64,000 nt of DNA. Origin: Effrenium voratum. Taxonomy: Eukaryota > Sar > Dinophyceae > Suessiales > Symbiodiniaceae. Every line of letters begins with the position of its first letter. Positions within the stretch are counted from its first letter, which is position 1. The stretch is taken from assembly GCA_963377175.1 (NCBI GenBank), contig CAUJNA010003786.1, positions 142,501 through 206,500 of the forward strand, read 5' to 3'. A program made the translations under genes and the position numbers. Shown here one piece after another: positions 1 through 9,963 of this stretch. The notes below the pieces were generated by a model that saw nothing but the letters and a program-made list of their open reading frames with translations, did no database searches and had not been told where the DNA came from.

Positions 1-16
1 AAAAGACACCCATATG
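1..16 (+). mobile_element. Family D TIR element, right-end fragment
   Basis: The window opens inside a copy of the commonest short element: the terminal AAAAGACACCCAT is present and the rest lies upstream. Full family description is at 28824-28930. Confidence 0.5.
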
Positions 17-419
17 TGTTTGCCTGATGGTTGATTTGAATGGTGGTCAAATGGGACAAAGTGTGCATCCCCGCCAAGGTTTTCTCGACCAACAATCTGT
101 TTGGACAGCCTTTTGCACCTGCAACACGCAGCTTGCAGAAAACAGACGCTTGGTACTGCGGCCGCAACAGACATCTGCTCTTTCGATTCAGCCTGTCTCT
201 TGGGAGCACGTTGCGTGACGTATCCCTTTCCTACACCAGTTTAACTGCCAAGCCGCTCTTCATGGCTATGCTTACACAAGTGTCCACGACTACACGGGTG
301 CGGTCGGCGGGCGCCGAATTTCCCGCGTGCCGCCAGCATTCCTCTTAATGACTCGATGGGGCGGTCGGTCGCGGCATGGGCCAAGCCATAGGCCCAGGCC
401 GGCCGGGAAAGCAGAGCCG

Positions 420-517
420 AGCGCAACGTGGGTCGGCCTTTTTTGGTTGGACCCCCCGCAGCGTGGATTTCGGTGTTCCTTTTGGTTTCCCTTTAAACCC
501 AAGAAAGACACACCCAA
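420..517 (+). mobile_element. Family D TIR element, degraded
   Basis: The core TTTTGGTTTCCCTTTAAA is kept, with a terminal AAAGACACACCC. The left end has diverged. Confidence 0.5.
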
Positions 518-544
518 GTGGGGTGTGGCCTGCGCTTTCAAGGT

Positions 545-666
545 AAACCTGCTTCAATCGTGATCTTATTTGAAGCCATCCTTGAAATCCACAGGCATGC
601 CATACAGGACTCATCAAATTGCAGACTGCATGGACGCCTTGCAACAAGTGGCAGTTTGGTGTTTTG
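545..666 (+). CDS. Possible exon, unknown protein
   Basis: An open stretch reading VILFEAILEIHRHAIQDSSN onward and closed by TGA. No family is recognised and no convincing splice pair is seen. A short inverted repeat (CAAATCCGCC at 761-770, complement at 809-818) follows it. The sequence GTAGCAAATCCGCC here recurs near 33820. Confidence 0.12.
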
Positions 667-939
667 ACCTATGTGGTAGCTACTGAGCCCAGGTCCAGAG
701 AAGACGAAAGCGGCCAAGAAAAGCCAGTGGTCTATGTTGGATGCCTTGTTTGACGTGTAGCAAATCCGCCGCACCTTTCAGCCTTGCATGCTGAACCCCG
801 AGAATGTTGGCGGATTTGATTTCATGGTGCAGGCTGAGCCCCGTTTTCAACGTGCATCGCCCGGAGTTGTAGGTCCTGCCAACCAACAAGAGTGATGGCC
901 TTTCAGGCATAAGACCGGTTCATTTGCACCTTTGCCATT

Positions 940-1262
940 TGGGCGGGGGGGAGGGGGGTATTCCTTTTTGGTTGGTTTGCAAAGGGACCCAAGGAAAAAC
1001 AACATCCATTTGGGGGGTCCGAATCCTAAAAAAGAACCCCCCCCCCATGTCTCAGATCTGGGCCTTCAACAGATCGGCAGGTTCCTGGCTTTAGCGCGCC
1101 ATGGAGGACCAGGCTGGAGAAAACGGTAATTGGCACTCCCAGCCATTGTGGGTGTGTTGAGGGGTCCCTTTCCAGGTTATAAAGAGAAACAAGAAGGACT
1201 GGTGTTCCATTTTTGGGGTGGGACCCCTATTTTGAAGGCATACCCGGCTTTGGGAAGAGGTT
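940..1262 (-). mobile_element. Two degraded family D-like elements
   Basis: Two adjacent G/C-homopolymer-rich blocks (about 940-1048 and 1141-1262) carry the inverted family D core AAGGGACCCAAGGAAA and poly-C ends. Boundaries are approximate. Confidence 0.4.
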
Positions 1263-1269
1263 TTTTTTC

Positions 1270-1800
1270 CTTACTAGCACTGGTTGAGGCTTTTCTCCCT
1301 GGTTATCTGGTTGGGTGGCTGCTTGGTTGGATGGTTGGATTGGGTGGCCGAATTTTCAGCATCACCGGTCTCACATGGCATTAGCCTTGATATGCGGGCT
1401 ATTGGGTGGGTTTAAGGTTGACTTCGAGCTGGTTTGGGTTGGCTTGGAGCTGAATAGGTATGCGACTGGCTTGGCAATGGCTTTAGGTTTGCTTGAGAGC
1501 GTTGAGCAAGTTTTGGGCATCCACTTTTTGACTTCCCCAAGACAGACATAAACCCCAACACGGGGTTCCCCTTTTGGGGCAATGGACCACCCCTGGGTCG
1601 TCTACGGGCTCGTCGCCAACCCAACCCCCGTCGGCCACCAGATAGGCAGGCCTGGGTCCGGTGCGGTGCAAAGCCGGATCTGGACAAGAGTTCATGTGGC
1701 TGTGGCAATCAAAATTAAAGAGCTGGGGTTACAAGTTACGCGGGTTTCAGTCTTTGGTTTTCCATTTACCTTTTGGTACCATTTTGGTACCGTTTTTTTT
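1270..1800. other. No gene seen
   Basis: Short open stretches only, with GGTTGG-type simple sequence near 1300-1350. The part from 1720 resembles 61648-61725 (both end TTTTGAGCCACA), suggesting another dispersed repeat. Confidence 0.3.
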
Positions 1801-1816
1801 TGAGCCACAGTCATGT

Positions 1817-1931
1817 GGCTGTGGTTGTCAAAACCGTTTTGGTCCCTTGTTGGTTGGTAGGTGAATTCACCACCCATTTTAGAATCTATTTTAGTGGGGA
1901 TTGGGATGTTCACTGGGGGTACGATTTGGAT
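1817..1931 (+). mobile_element. Family A MITE, diverged
   Basis: Contains the family A interior (CACCACCCATTTTAGAA, then GTGGGGATTGGGATGTTCAC) and a left end like GGCTGTGG. Both termini have drifted and no duplication can be assigned. Confidence 0.6.
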
Positions 1932-2191
1932 GCCTCATGTGTTTTTGCATTTGTTCTTTGCAGATTATGTGCAAACGATTTGCAAAAACCATCACTTGTT
2001 CCTCCCTGTTTACTCATATGTTTTGACAAACTAATTGCACAACGTCTCCCTTTTTGCTGTGAACCAGGGTTAGTAAAAAGAAAGGGCCAACAAAACAAGA
2101 CCCCAAGCCTCTCGGAGTCACCACCCAAGTCGGGCGGTCACGCAAACAGGCAGATTCCCCTGTGACATGTGTGCCATGACCAAAACACGAT

Positions 2192-2290
2192 TTGGGTATG
2201 GGTCAAAATTCAGCTATTAGAGGACTGCAGGTCTTAGTGCATGTGTCCATTTACCAGGGCAAGCCATTTTGGGGACCGATTTGCTTGATG
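2192..2290 (+). mobile_element. Family H dispersed repeat
   Basis: TTGGGTATGGGTCAAAAT, then GGACTGCAGGTCTTAGT and TTTACCAGGGCAAGCC. The same order of motifs recurs at 53848-53945 and 36247-36352. The 36.2 kb copy ends TGACCCGCACCCATAT, an inverted version of the start, so this is probably another TIR family. Confidence 0.5.
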
Positions 2291-2616
2291 AATCTTCACA
2301 GGAAGGCCTCCACGGAAGAGGCCCGGGACCCAAGATCCAGCCACCGTCGCCACCAGTTGAGCGAGCCGGCCGAGCGAAAACAACGGCCACGGTTTGAGCC
2401 AGCCTAGCTCTAGAAGACTTGTTTGGGAAGGATACCAAATACCAAAAGGATACCAAAGGGATACCAAAAGGATGCCATGGACTGCGGAAAGCGGAAGGAA
2501 AGCCAATCAGCCGGGCCGCTCATACAATCCCAGACATTTGTGCAACATCTTGAGCTTGCCGTTGCAATCGCCGCGCCATCACCTCAAAGTGTCTTTTCCA
2601 TTTTCTCTCATTTCAG

Positions 2617-2789
2617 ATACATCAACTGCCCATCGATCATGGATCAGCGAGCACAAATCATGCGCCGTGCTGCTCCCTCGTGTTTTGGAGTCCATGGGTT
2701 CAGTTCTCTGCAGCGTGTCATCCATGCCTTTTTGCAGATATCCTCTACAGGAAATAGACAAATATGCCAGAAACATCCTTTTCAATGAA
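2617..2789 (+). CDS. Exon candidate, unknown protein
   Basis: Follows a good acceptor (TTTTCTCTCATTTCAG). The open frame begins YINCPSIMDQRAQIMRRAAP and ends at TGA after about 57 codons. No domain is recognised. It lies about 100 bp upstream of two more candidate exons, so the three may belong to one gene. A 230-codon frame is open on the opposite strand; I prefer plus because of the acceptors. Confidence 0.3.
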
Positions 2790-2888
2790 TGCCTTTGGAT
2801 CATTGAAATCCATTGATAGGTTGGGTTCGTGGCTACTAGCTGGTGGTTAGGGAGCCAAGGCGCTGGTATCCAGTTCTTTTTTTGGCAG

Positions 2889-3053
2889 GGGAGTCTTTCG
2901 GAGCTACCGGGTACTGTGGATGGACGAAATCCGGCACCACTTTGAAACCATGGTTGCCACCATGGCTTGTTGGTATCAGGGGAAAATCCTATCATTCTTT
3001 TGGGGTTCGAGGGAGCCGAAATGGCCGCTCCCGATCCTTGAGTGGTTGCGGAA
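2889..3053 (+). CDS. Exon candidate, unknown protein
   Basis: Starts after TTTTTTTGGCAG. The frame reads GVFRSYRVLWMDEIRHHFET and stays open to 3063 (TGA). A GT at 3054 could end the exon. The composition, rich in aromatic and charged residues, looks protein-like. No family is recognised. Phase with the next candidate does not match simply, so the exact junction is unresolved. Confidence 0.35.
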
Positions 3054-3111
3054 GTGGGCCGCTTGAAGCTCTGGGAGTTTTTTTTCTTTCTGGTTTTTGA
3101 GCCGTGCCAAG

Positions 3112-3278
3112 GAGCTGGGAAGGGCTTCCAGTCAGTCTTTGGCGTGAAAGGCGACCCGAAGGGCGCGGCTAAAGGCCCCATGAAGGGCCCTGGAGCTCCG
3201 TCCCGCCCCCAGAAGACGACTCGGGGGGAAACCTCGAATTGTTTGGAGGATCCGGACCCTCGTGCGTCCATTTGCTAA
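3112..3278 (+). CDS. C-terminal exon candidate, low-complexity basic protein
   Basis: Preceded by a T-rich tract ending in AG. The frame reads GKGFQSVFGVKGDPKGAAKG, rich in Gly, Lys and Pro, and ends RASIC-stop. The stop codon lies inside the family F repeat that begins at 3268, so the natural C-terminus may have been changed by that insertion. Confidence 0.35.
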
Positions 3279-3356
3279 AAATTATGTTTTATTTCCCCGG
3301 GTTGGTTTCAAAGGGGATCTACCACTACCGGACAACTATTTATTCCTTCCCAGGGG
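3268..3356 (+). repeat. Family F dispersed repeat
   Basis: Begins CCATTTGCT, with ATGTTTT, then a GGGGATCTACCACTACYGG-like block and a T-rich end. Other copies are at 7209-7290, 34215-34312 and 61981-62065. Confidence 0.6.
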
Positions 3357-3361
3357 ACTTC

Positions 3362-3460
3362 AAGAAAATGGGGGTGAAATGGTGGCTTTCCTTTTGGCTT
3401 CCCTTTAAAACCACGGAAAGCTCAGGCGCTATCCCCAACAGCACGCCAAAAACCCTCGGA
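3362..3460 (+). mobile_element. Family D TIR element, partial
   Basis: The core GGTGGCTTTCCTTTTGGCTT followed by CCCTTTAAAACCAC is present; both TIRs are eroded. Confidence 0.45.
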
Positions 3461-3501
3461 ACATTCCCGCCCCGGAACTCCGGCCCCTGGGCCTACCCAT
3501 G

Positions 3502-3649
3502 TGAGCCACGTGCTCCAAACCGATTCGGGTAGATGAAGCTTAGTAAAGGACGATCCCAGCCATACATAGCTGCGGATCTCCGCGATTTTTTAGTTCTTTA
3601 CATGGTTCTGGGTAGACTAATTTTGGTATCGTGTTTTGATTGTGACTCA
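3502..3649 (+). mobile_element. Family B TIR element
   Basis: Left end TGAGCCACGTGCTCCAAACC and right end TTTTGATTGTGACTCA are inverted versions of one another. The interior has GGGTAGATGAAGCTTAGTAA, a small GC hairpin and TTTACATGGTTCTGGGTAGA. Other copies: 23839-24079 (with a nested insertion), 59488-59605 (right end lost) and 19962-20012 (left-end fragment). Confidence 0.7.
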
Positions 3650-3769
3650 TGTTTGCAAGTACACCAAAGGTACAGTTGAATAAAGCAGGTGTTCCGAATG
3701 GACTTACTCATGCCGGTTTCGCATGTCACGTAAGATCGATACCTGTCTATTTGTGTCTCTATCTATCTA

Positions 3770-4570
3770 GCTTCCTACCTACCTATTTATCTATGGATCC
3801 ATCCAATCAAATCTAATTTCTATCTATCTATCCGTCCACCCACTCATCCATCCAGCCATCCACCTGCCCATCCACCCGCCCACCCACCCCGCACATCCAC
3901 CACCCCAAACCCAAACCCAAACCCAAACCCAAACCCAAACCCAAACCCAAACCCAAACCCCACCCCACCCCACCCCACCCCACCCCACCCCACCCACGCA
4001 ACCCATCGACGGGTCTATCTATCCATCGACCCATCTGTTCGTTCTTGTCTATGTATGTGTCTCCTTCTTCAATTGTTCTTCCTTCCTTTCTTCCTTTCTT
4101 CCTTCCTTCCTTCCTTCCTTCCTTCCTTCCTTCCTTCCTTCCTTCCTTCCTTCCTTCCTTCCTTCCTTCCTTCGTATCTATCAATATAATCCAACAGAAA
4201 CCATTGCAATCTGATCGATTGCTCCTGTTTGTGTATGTATGGATCGGTCTACCTAATCTAATTAAATCCGACCCAACCAAACCAAACGTAACCGAATTTG
4301 ATTTGTCTGTCCATTTATCTATCCATCTATCCATCTGTCCATCCATGCATGCATGCATGCATCCATCCATTCATCCATCCATCCATCCATCCATCCATCC
4401 ATCCATCCATCCATCCATCCATCCATCCATCCATCCATCCATCCATCCACCAACCCACCCACCCATCCACCCATCCACCCATTTAGCCGTCTATCTTTCT
4501 CATCCTATCCTATCACATTCCAGACCTATCCTGCCCTATCCTATCCTGTCCCTTTATCCATGTATCTATC
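3770..4570. repeat. Compound microsatellite block
   Basis: In order: CTAC/ATCT-type repeats, (CCATC)n, a (CCCAAA)n run at 3905-3960, (CACCC)n, (TTCC)n at 4077-4172, and (ATCC)n at about 4350-4470. Long open frames here on both strands are repeat artefacts (poly-Ser/Pro/His/Ile or Gly/Trp/Val). Confidence 0.9.
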
Positions 4571-4654
4571 AGTTTAGGTTCCTTAATGTATTTATGTGTT
4601 CGTGCATGCCCCACAGGTTCTTGCTCCACAGGAATCTTCCCCACTTGTTTGCAG

Positions 4655-4848
4655 GAGGTATGGTTTCCACGTATCATGGTTCTGTGGTTGGCACGTCTGA
4701 GGATGCCTGGGAAGGGCATGCCTACCAAGTGCCTGCCTCGGGGGGGATACTCGTACGAGTCCCGGCAAGTTGGGGCAGTATTGCAATCGCAAGGGCTCAA
4801 ACATGTCAGCGAGCCAACCTTGGCCTTACATCGTTCAACCCCTTGTAG
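4655..4848 (+). CDS. Exon candidate, unknown protein
   Basis: Follows CACTTGTTTGCAG. The frame reads GMVSTYHGSVVGTSEDAWEG and runs about 64 codons to TAG. It contains a Gly-rich, then Val/Ala-rich stretch with no recognised domain. A second frame over the same bases is also open, so the phase is uncertain. Confidence 0.3.
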
Positions 4849-5167
4849 GCTTGGAGAACATCAGGGAGGGGAATTCGCGCGCCTCTTTGTTGTGCAAAGG
4901 CCCCCCCCTTGACAACTTCAGCTCTAGGAATGTGTCAAACCGCTGCAAACAGTGTAAACGGCAAAATGCAATAACAACACGTTCAGAGTAGAATAGCTGG
5001 TGCGCTAAAACTTGTTTTGAGTCGTTGCTGATTCGGTCTTCACTTATTTGAGCAACAGATGCAGGCCCAGGAAATCCTTAGATCGCGCACATGTTGCAGA
5101 ATAATAAATCAGCATGCCTAAGCGACAACAACAACGCTACCCGACCAATGACCAACTAAGCAGGTGA

Positions 5168-5416
5168 TTGTATCAGAGAGCCCTAAACTGGGGTCGCCGT
5201 AACGGGTTTGGATTCCAGACAGTTTCAGGCAGAAACAACCCAAAACAACCCGATAAACAGGGAGTGCTGAGAGGTGTACGCAAACAAAAAAAACAAAAAC
5301 TGCCCGAAATTGCCCGGGAACGCCCCGGTTTGCGCGATCCCCCGGCAAGGGCCGCCAGGTTGTACAGTAACATCCTTGCCAGCATTTCTTTTCGACCACC
5401 GAGTGCCGCTGAGTAG
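5168..5416 (+). CDS. Exon candidate, basic protein segment
   Basis: An open frame with the lysine/arginine-rich segment GVRKQKKQKLPEIARERPGL and a C-terminal RPPSAAE-stop. A possible acceptor (GGATTCCAG) lies at about 5218, so the real exon may be shorter. An antisense frame of similar length exists. Confidence 0.25.
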   Translation: MYQRALNWGRRNGFGFQTVSGRNNPKQPDKQGVLRGVRKQKKQKLPEIARERPGLRDPPARAARLYSNILASISFRPPSAAE

Positions 5417-5440
5417 CGACAAGTTTTATTTGGTTTGCGC

Positions 5441-5566
5441 ATGAGCAACTTGCACACAGAGCTTGCAATGCAGGCCATACAGGTAGACATGCAACAGCGG
5501 AAATCAATGCAGCCCAATAAGGAACACATAGCAAGCAATCTCATCCCTAATGCAGGACATGGCTGA
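5441..5566 (+). CDS. Small ORF, 41 residues
   Basis: ATG-initiated, reading MSNLHTELAMQAIQVDMQQR. It is Met/Gln-rich, amphipathic and free of low complexity. The frame is already open from 5417, so this may be an internal exon rather than a start. No family is recognised. Confidence 0.3.
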   Translation: MSNLHTELAMQAIQVDMQQRKSMQPNKEHIASNLIPNAGHG

Positions 5567-5716
5567 TATGGCCCTTTGAGCAAAGTCTGCACATTTGCAG
5601 CTCAAGAAGTAGTTTGAAGCAGGTTCTGCCAAGTGGAGGCAACGGAAAGCGTGAATCTATCCACATGGATCATAGACCCAGCCGCGCTTTTTGTCTTCTC
5701 CATTTGCATGGAAAGG

Positions 5717-5783
5717 GTGTTTTTTGGGTCTAGCCCTGGCACAGGGCTAGCCCTGGCAGGTGGTTGGTTGGTTGGTTGGTTGG

Positions 5784-5842
<59 letters not shown>

Positions 5843-6381
5843 GTTGGGTGGCGCCTCGGTAGGACGAAGGTTTGGGATGGGTTCAGGGTAGGTGTAGGGT
5901 AGGTTTGGGGTAGTCTGTTAAGGGTAGCTTAAGGCCCGGCATAGTTTTAACATCCCCAGCATCGTTTTCAACATCCTCGAACCTAAACCACCCTAAGCCC
6001 GCTTAAACACAACCACGACCGAAGCCAATTTTAAAGCCACCCTAAACCAGCCCTAAACCCATCCGCGACCAACCCAAAGAAGCCCCACCATAAACCATCC
6101 ACCTCAAGCACAGCCACCCCCAAATTTGCTCTCAATAAATAGGCCTGGAACCCATCCGGAGCCAAGCCTGAGCCAACCTGGGACCCACCCTAAACCCAAC
6201 CTAAACCAAAGCCTGGTGATGCTGAGGATGTTGAAAACGATGCTGAGCATGTTAAAACTATGCCGGGCCTTAAGCTACCCGAAACGGACCACCCCAAACC
6301 TTTGTCCGTTAGTGTCTCCTTTCGTGCACGCCAGGCTATGCCAGGGTTAGGCTAATGCCAGGGCTATGCAAAACAAAAACT
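5717..6381. mobile_element. Foldback element of about 665 bp
   Basis: The outer ends share TAGCCCTGGC motifs in inverted orientation. A strong inner inverted repeat pairs 5901-5978 with 6224-6302 (for example AGGCCCGGCATAGTTTTAAC against its complement). The left arm carries a (GGTT)n(GCTT)n microsatellite at 5760-5841. The centre is C/A-rich (ACCCTAAACC-type) and contains no gene. Confidence 0.75.
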
Positions 6382-6402
6382 CGGCCCATTTGAATTGGAT
6401 AT

Positions 6403-6645
6403 GTGCCGTCAAGCGCCCAATCCGGGCCACAAACGCGAAGGGCACGAGCCCGTCGTTTCGCACTGAAATACGAGGCAAAAGCTTGTCATATGCCAGTACT
6501 GGAAGGCCGGAGATGGATAATGCCTTGCTGCAACGGCCAGCCGTGGGGTTGCCGCTGGGTCAACAGCGCTGACTTCTTGGTGCAACACGGTTCCGTGAAT
6601 CTGGACATCAGGGACATGACAAACAGTCACAGTTACAGTTGGTAA
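6403..6645 (+). CDS. Exon candidate, unknown protein
   Basis: The frame includes CHMPVLEGRRWIMPCCNGQP and ends RDMTNSHSYSW-stop. It has several Cys and Trp and no recognised domain. A second overlapping plus frame is open as well. It lies between the foldback element and a family D copy. Confidence 0.25.
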   Translation: MPSSAQSGPQTRRARARRFALKYEAKACHMPVLEGRRWIMPCCNGQPWGCRWVNSADFLVQHGSVNLDIRDMTNSHSYSW

Positions 6646-6674
6646 TTTGTAGTAGCTCCGATGCAACAGCCTCT

Positions 6675-6775
6675 ACATGGGTGTGTCTCTTTTTAGGGCA
6701 CCCCCGCAAAAGGTGGCTTTTCCCTTGGTTTCAACTTGAAACCACAAAACAGGGGTACCTTCAAAAAGACACGCC
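6675..6775 (+). mobile_element. Family D TIR element
   Basis: Left end ATGGGTGTGTCTCTTTTTAG, core GGTTTCAACTTGAAACCA, right end CAAAAAGACACGCC. The right end is one change from consensus. Confidence 0.75.
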
Positions 6776-6776
6776 A

Positions 6777-6930
6777 GGGTGACTCAATCAGCCCCAATGC
6801 CGAGTCTTGCGCGCATCGAGTAAGCGCCAGGAGAACAGGTGCAACCGAGGAGATCAATGCTCCTACGCGCATGGAGAGCATGAACTGCGAAGCACGCAGC
6901 CGACGCACCCGTGTCTTGGCTGACGGCTGA
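6777..6930 (+). CDS. Possible exon between two MITEs
   Basis: About 50 open codons including RRTGATEEINAPTRMESMNC, ending ADG-stop. It lies exactly between two family D elements. No domain is recognised. Confidence 0.2.
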
Positions 6931-6941
6931 TTCTTACGCAT

Positions 6942-7031
6942 ATGTCGGTGCCTTAGGGGACCCCCCAAAATTGGTGTTTTTTCCCTTTTGGCTTCCATTT
7001 TAAACAGAATACCTTTAAAGAGCACCCCATG
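6942..7031 (+). mobile_element. Family D TIR element
   Basis: CCTTAGGGGACCCCCCAAAA, core TTCCCTTTTGGCTTCCATTT, right part ACCTTTAAAGAGCACCCCAT. Diverged copy. Confidence 0.55.
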
Positions 7032-7208
7032 TGTTAAGGTATGTGTAAGAAAAGGGACAAAGGCTCTCATAGAGCACAGGCCTCCCCAAAAGGCTCTCAG
7101 GCTGAACAGACTTGTTTTCGCGGGCGGTAGGCTCTGAAGTAAAAGAACGCCCCCGACTGGCGCACAAAAGGGAGCTCCACTGGCTTGTTTTCAACTGCAA
7201 GGGTTACT

Positions 7209-7290
7209 TCCATTTGCTTAAGAATATGTTTTCCCCTGTTGGTTTAAGGGGAATCTATCACTACTGGAAATATGTGTATTTTTTCCAGGG
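7209..7290 (+). repeat. Family F dispersed repeat
   Basis: CCATTTGCTTAAGAATATG, then GGGGAATCTATCACTACTGG. The best-preserved copy. Confidence 0.65.
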
Positions 7291-7299
7291 GTCTCAGCC

Positions 7300-7700
7300 A
7301 AATGCAAGGTTATGCTGACCGTTTTGCTGTTGACTCAGTCTAGATTAGCTCGGCATTAGGGAGTTAGGCCTTGTAGGCCTAATCTGATTCGCGCCCTTGT
7401 ACTTGTTCTCTCTTTGCCATCCCTGTGTAGAGCTAGGCTCTGGTTGGAATCCTAGTAAAATGCCTAGCGCATCCACTTTCACGGGTCTATGAGGCGTATT
7501 TGCACTTCACGGGTTCTGCTCGTGCATGCACCACCCGTCCCGTTTTTCCCCTTTTGCCCGGCGCAAAGAAAACTGCCCTGCCGAGGATGGGCATGAAGGG
7601 CGGCCCACCGATTGGCAAAGGAAGTCTCGGCTTGTCTTGATTTCTGGCGCGCAGTAGGAGGGCTCACTAGGGTTGCCATGCTCAATTCTGGCATGACTTC
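7300..7700. other. No confident gene
   Basis: Unique-looking sequence with only short open stretches on either strand; no repeat was identified. Confidence 0.3.
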
Positions 7701-7711
7701 AGGGTCGGGGG

Positions 7712-7954
7712 GTGGGGGTATTCATCACCTCCAACTCCTTGCAATGTGCTGTCATATTTGACAAAGTTGATGCAGGCATGGGTTTGGAGTCAGGAAAGTA
7801 CAGACCAGCACGAGAATCTATCAGAGAGCATATCTTCATCGCTCTGGATATCACGTTAGAGTGTCCCCAGACGAAGCTGGAACACACGATCCTAGATATG
7901 TTGCATAGCTGTACCTTAGCTGTTGATGGAGCCAACAAAGGTTGCCAGCATTGA
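7712..7954 (+). CDS. Exon candidate, unknown protein
   Basis: An 80-codon frame including RPARESIREHIFIALDITLE and ending DGANKGCQH-stop. The balanced composition looks protein-like. A second frame (7942-8160, containing IEHQCRILFEEQEIPMTTRK) overlaps its end and could be a following exon. No family is recognised. Confidence 0.3.
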   Translation: MGVFITSNSLQCAVIFDKVDAGMGLESGKYRPARESIREHIFIALDITLECPQTKLEHTILDMLHSCTLAVDGANKGCQH

Positions 7955-8229
7955 GCCAGCAACAGTTGAGTGGAGGCATTGAACACCAGTGCAGAATCCT
8001 GTTTGAGGAGCAGGAAATTCCAATGACGACACGTAAAGCGATTGTTTGGGTTGACTTGACAGACTGTGCCAGCGCTCGTTTGTTGTTCAGTGTTTGGTTG
8101 GTGCCGTTGGTCGATTCATTGCAGGAAGATCGCCTCATATGGAGGCAAGGCAAAGTTAGTCTCTCTACCTGCCTAAAACAGCGAGAAAGCTCGTGGCTCC
8201 CGGCTGCCCAAAACGGGACTCTGGCTTTT

Positions 8230-8420
8230 TTGTTGACGGCACCCCGTTTTTGGTGGGGTTGAACGGGAAAAGGGACACCCCACCAGTGTTGGACGCCCCG
8301 TTTGATTTTTGGTGGGTAGAGGGAAAGCAAAAAGGACCACGAACAACCCATGCATGTTCGAGCGTTTTTGGTGGGGAAGACCCCCCATTTCCTGCATTCC
8401 AGCCTTAAAAAAAAAAAGGT
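8230..8420 (+). mobile_element. Degraded family D-like element(s)
   Basis: Repeated GTTTTTGGTGGGG and GGGAAAGCAAAAAGGA motifs. Apparent antisense proteins through here are translations of repeat. Confidence 0.35.
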
Positions 8421-8822
8421 AAACGCCCTTGAAGCATCCATCCAAAGAGAACTCCAGTAAACCAAGCCCCCAAGGCTAGCCCTCAAAAATGCAACACCGT
8501 TTTTCAACCCCAGAGTGCTTTGGATTGGTTTGGATTTGATGATTTGGAATTGAACCCCTGGTGGAGGGTCAATGGGATCGATCCCCCGCCGCCAGTTTGG
8601 GCGTCCGAAGCCCAACAAAAATCCGCCTCCCGCGAGCGACGAGCGGTGGGTTTCGGCCAGGTCCAATGCCTCCAGGTAAGGGAGGCCCCGCCATGGGACC
8701 TGGAGGCCCCGCCATGGGAGTCTCGGGTGGGTTTGTCAGGTAGGTCAAAATCCAAAGCCCGGATAGCCCGTGAACATCAACCAAAATTCAAGCACTAAAA
8801 TAGGAAGCCTAAAATGGGCCCA

Positions 8823-8950
8823 ACATGGGATACCATTGGTTTTGACCCACAGGTGGAACAGGAGGAGGGTATGGTCCTCTTCTTCTTTCTTTTTGGGGGG
8901 CTCCCTCAACAATGATGATGTTCCTTTTGGTGGTCCGACCAAAAACTCCC
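8823..8950 (+). mobile_element. Family A end fragment plus family D-like block
   Basis: ACCATTGGTTTTGACCCACA is the family A terminus in reverse orientation without its partner. A family D-like block (CTTTTTGGGGGGCTCCCTCA) follows. Confidence 0.4.
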
Positions 8951-9249
8951 TTCAACAAATCCCAAAAGAACCGGGGAGAGACGGGCCACTGTGAGCCGCT
9001 ACCCGCCCCGAAACCCGGGCACAGCAGAGCTCTGTGCCAGCGAACCGGGGCTGAACCAACCAGAAACCATGGGAGGCACCGGGAGTCGCCCAAAGTTGGA
9101 CACGAAACCCGAAATAAGCAGCCCGGCCATTTTTGAATCCTCAAACAAAAACACAAGACCAGGGAAGAGACCGGAGAGCAAGCTTCTGATTGTTTGTGAC
9201 CATTTGAGAAATAGGCCTTTTCATATTGTGGCCCCATGTTCTCCTGGTG

Positions 9250-9348
9250 TAGTAGTCTTTTTGTGAGGGTACTTTTTTTTGTGGTGTCAAAGGACATCAG
9301 AAGGGAAATCACCATGTTGGAGGGTCCCGTAAAAAAGGCACACCCACA
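9250..9348 (-). mobile_element. Family D TIR element, reverse orientation
   Basis: Contains AAGGGAAATCACCATGTTGG, a complement of the family core, and ends AAAAAGGCACACCCACA. Confidence 0.6.
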
Positions 9349-9351
9349 GAG

Positions 9352-9514
9352 GTGGAATTGAAGCAAAGGAAATCGTTGACTTCTTAAGATGAAAACGTCC
9401 GACACAAGTGGAATTGAAGCAAAGGAAATCGTTGACTTCTTAAGATGAAAACGTCCGACACAAGTGGAATTGAAGCAAAGGAAATCGTTGACTTCTTAAG
9501 ATGAAAACGTCCGA
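9352..9514 (+). repeat. Minisatellite, 3 x 56 bp
   Basis: Three copies start at 9352, 9408 and 9464, each beginning GTGGAATTGAAGCAAAGG and ending AAAACGTCCGA. The first two are nearly identical. The unit length is not a multiple of three. Confidence 0.95.
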
Positions 9515-9785
9515 ACGAACTTGCAAAAGGCAGTTGGCTTCGGCGTCGTTGGCATTTGCCCAAAGCTGGTTTTGGGCGGTGCCGACATGAGAGAAGAGGT
9601 GAGGGATGCTTCAGGTGGTTCTTTTGGCAAGAGGCCTTTCGGAAACTGCCAAACCGTGTAGCAGCTGTTCTGCTTCGAGTGGGTCCACGCATTGTCAATT
9701 TCTCTTGACGGAGTATGACTTCGGTGCCTGACATGGTCGTTTTACAAAGAATGATGACGTCCCTATAAACAAAGAGCACGACTGA

Positions 9786-9878
9786 GTATGGGTGTGTTGT
9801 TTTTGAGGGTAAATACCCCTTTTAGGGTGGTTGTAAAAAGGCATTTTTCGGGGCCCCCCCAAGAAAAGACACCCCTTT
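9786..9878 (+). mobile_element. Family D TIR element
   Basis: Left end TATGGGTGTGTTGTTTTTGA, right end AGAAAAGACACCCC. Confidence 0.7.
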
Positions 9879-9963
9879 GTCACTTGATGTGAACAAACTG
9901 CCACTTTCGCCCAGTGCAGTTTGTTCGACACTAAATCTCTTCTCTTTCTTTCTGTTTCTACAG

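Noticed and set aside
2579..3271. 230-codon minus-strand frame
   Set aside because: It overlaps three plus-strand blocks with acceptor-like borders and its ends fall in repeats. No domain. It could still be real, so strand-specific RNA would decide.
3905..3960. (CCCAAA)n as an internal telomere tract
   Set aside because: The unit lacks the T of the plant-type CCCTAAA repeat expected in dinoflagellates and sits among other C/A microsatellites, so simple sequence is the better explanation.
3828..4848. 180- and 267-codon frames
   Set aside because: Built from (TTCC)n, (ATCC)n and (CCCAAA)n repeats. Only the segment after the CAG at 4654 was kept.
7851..8666. 271-codon minus-strand frame
   Set aside because: It runs through degraded family D-like sequence and opposite a more convincing plus frame.
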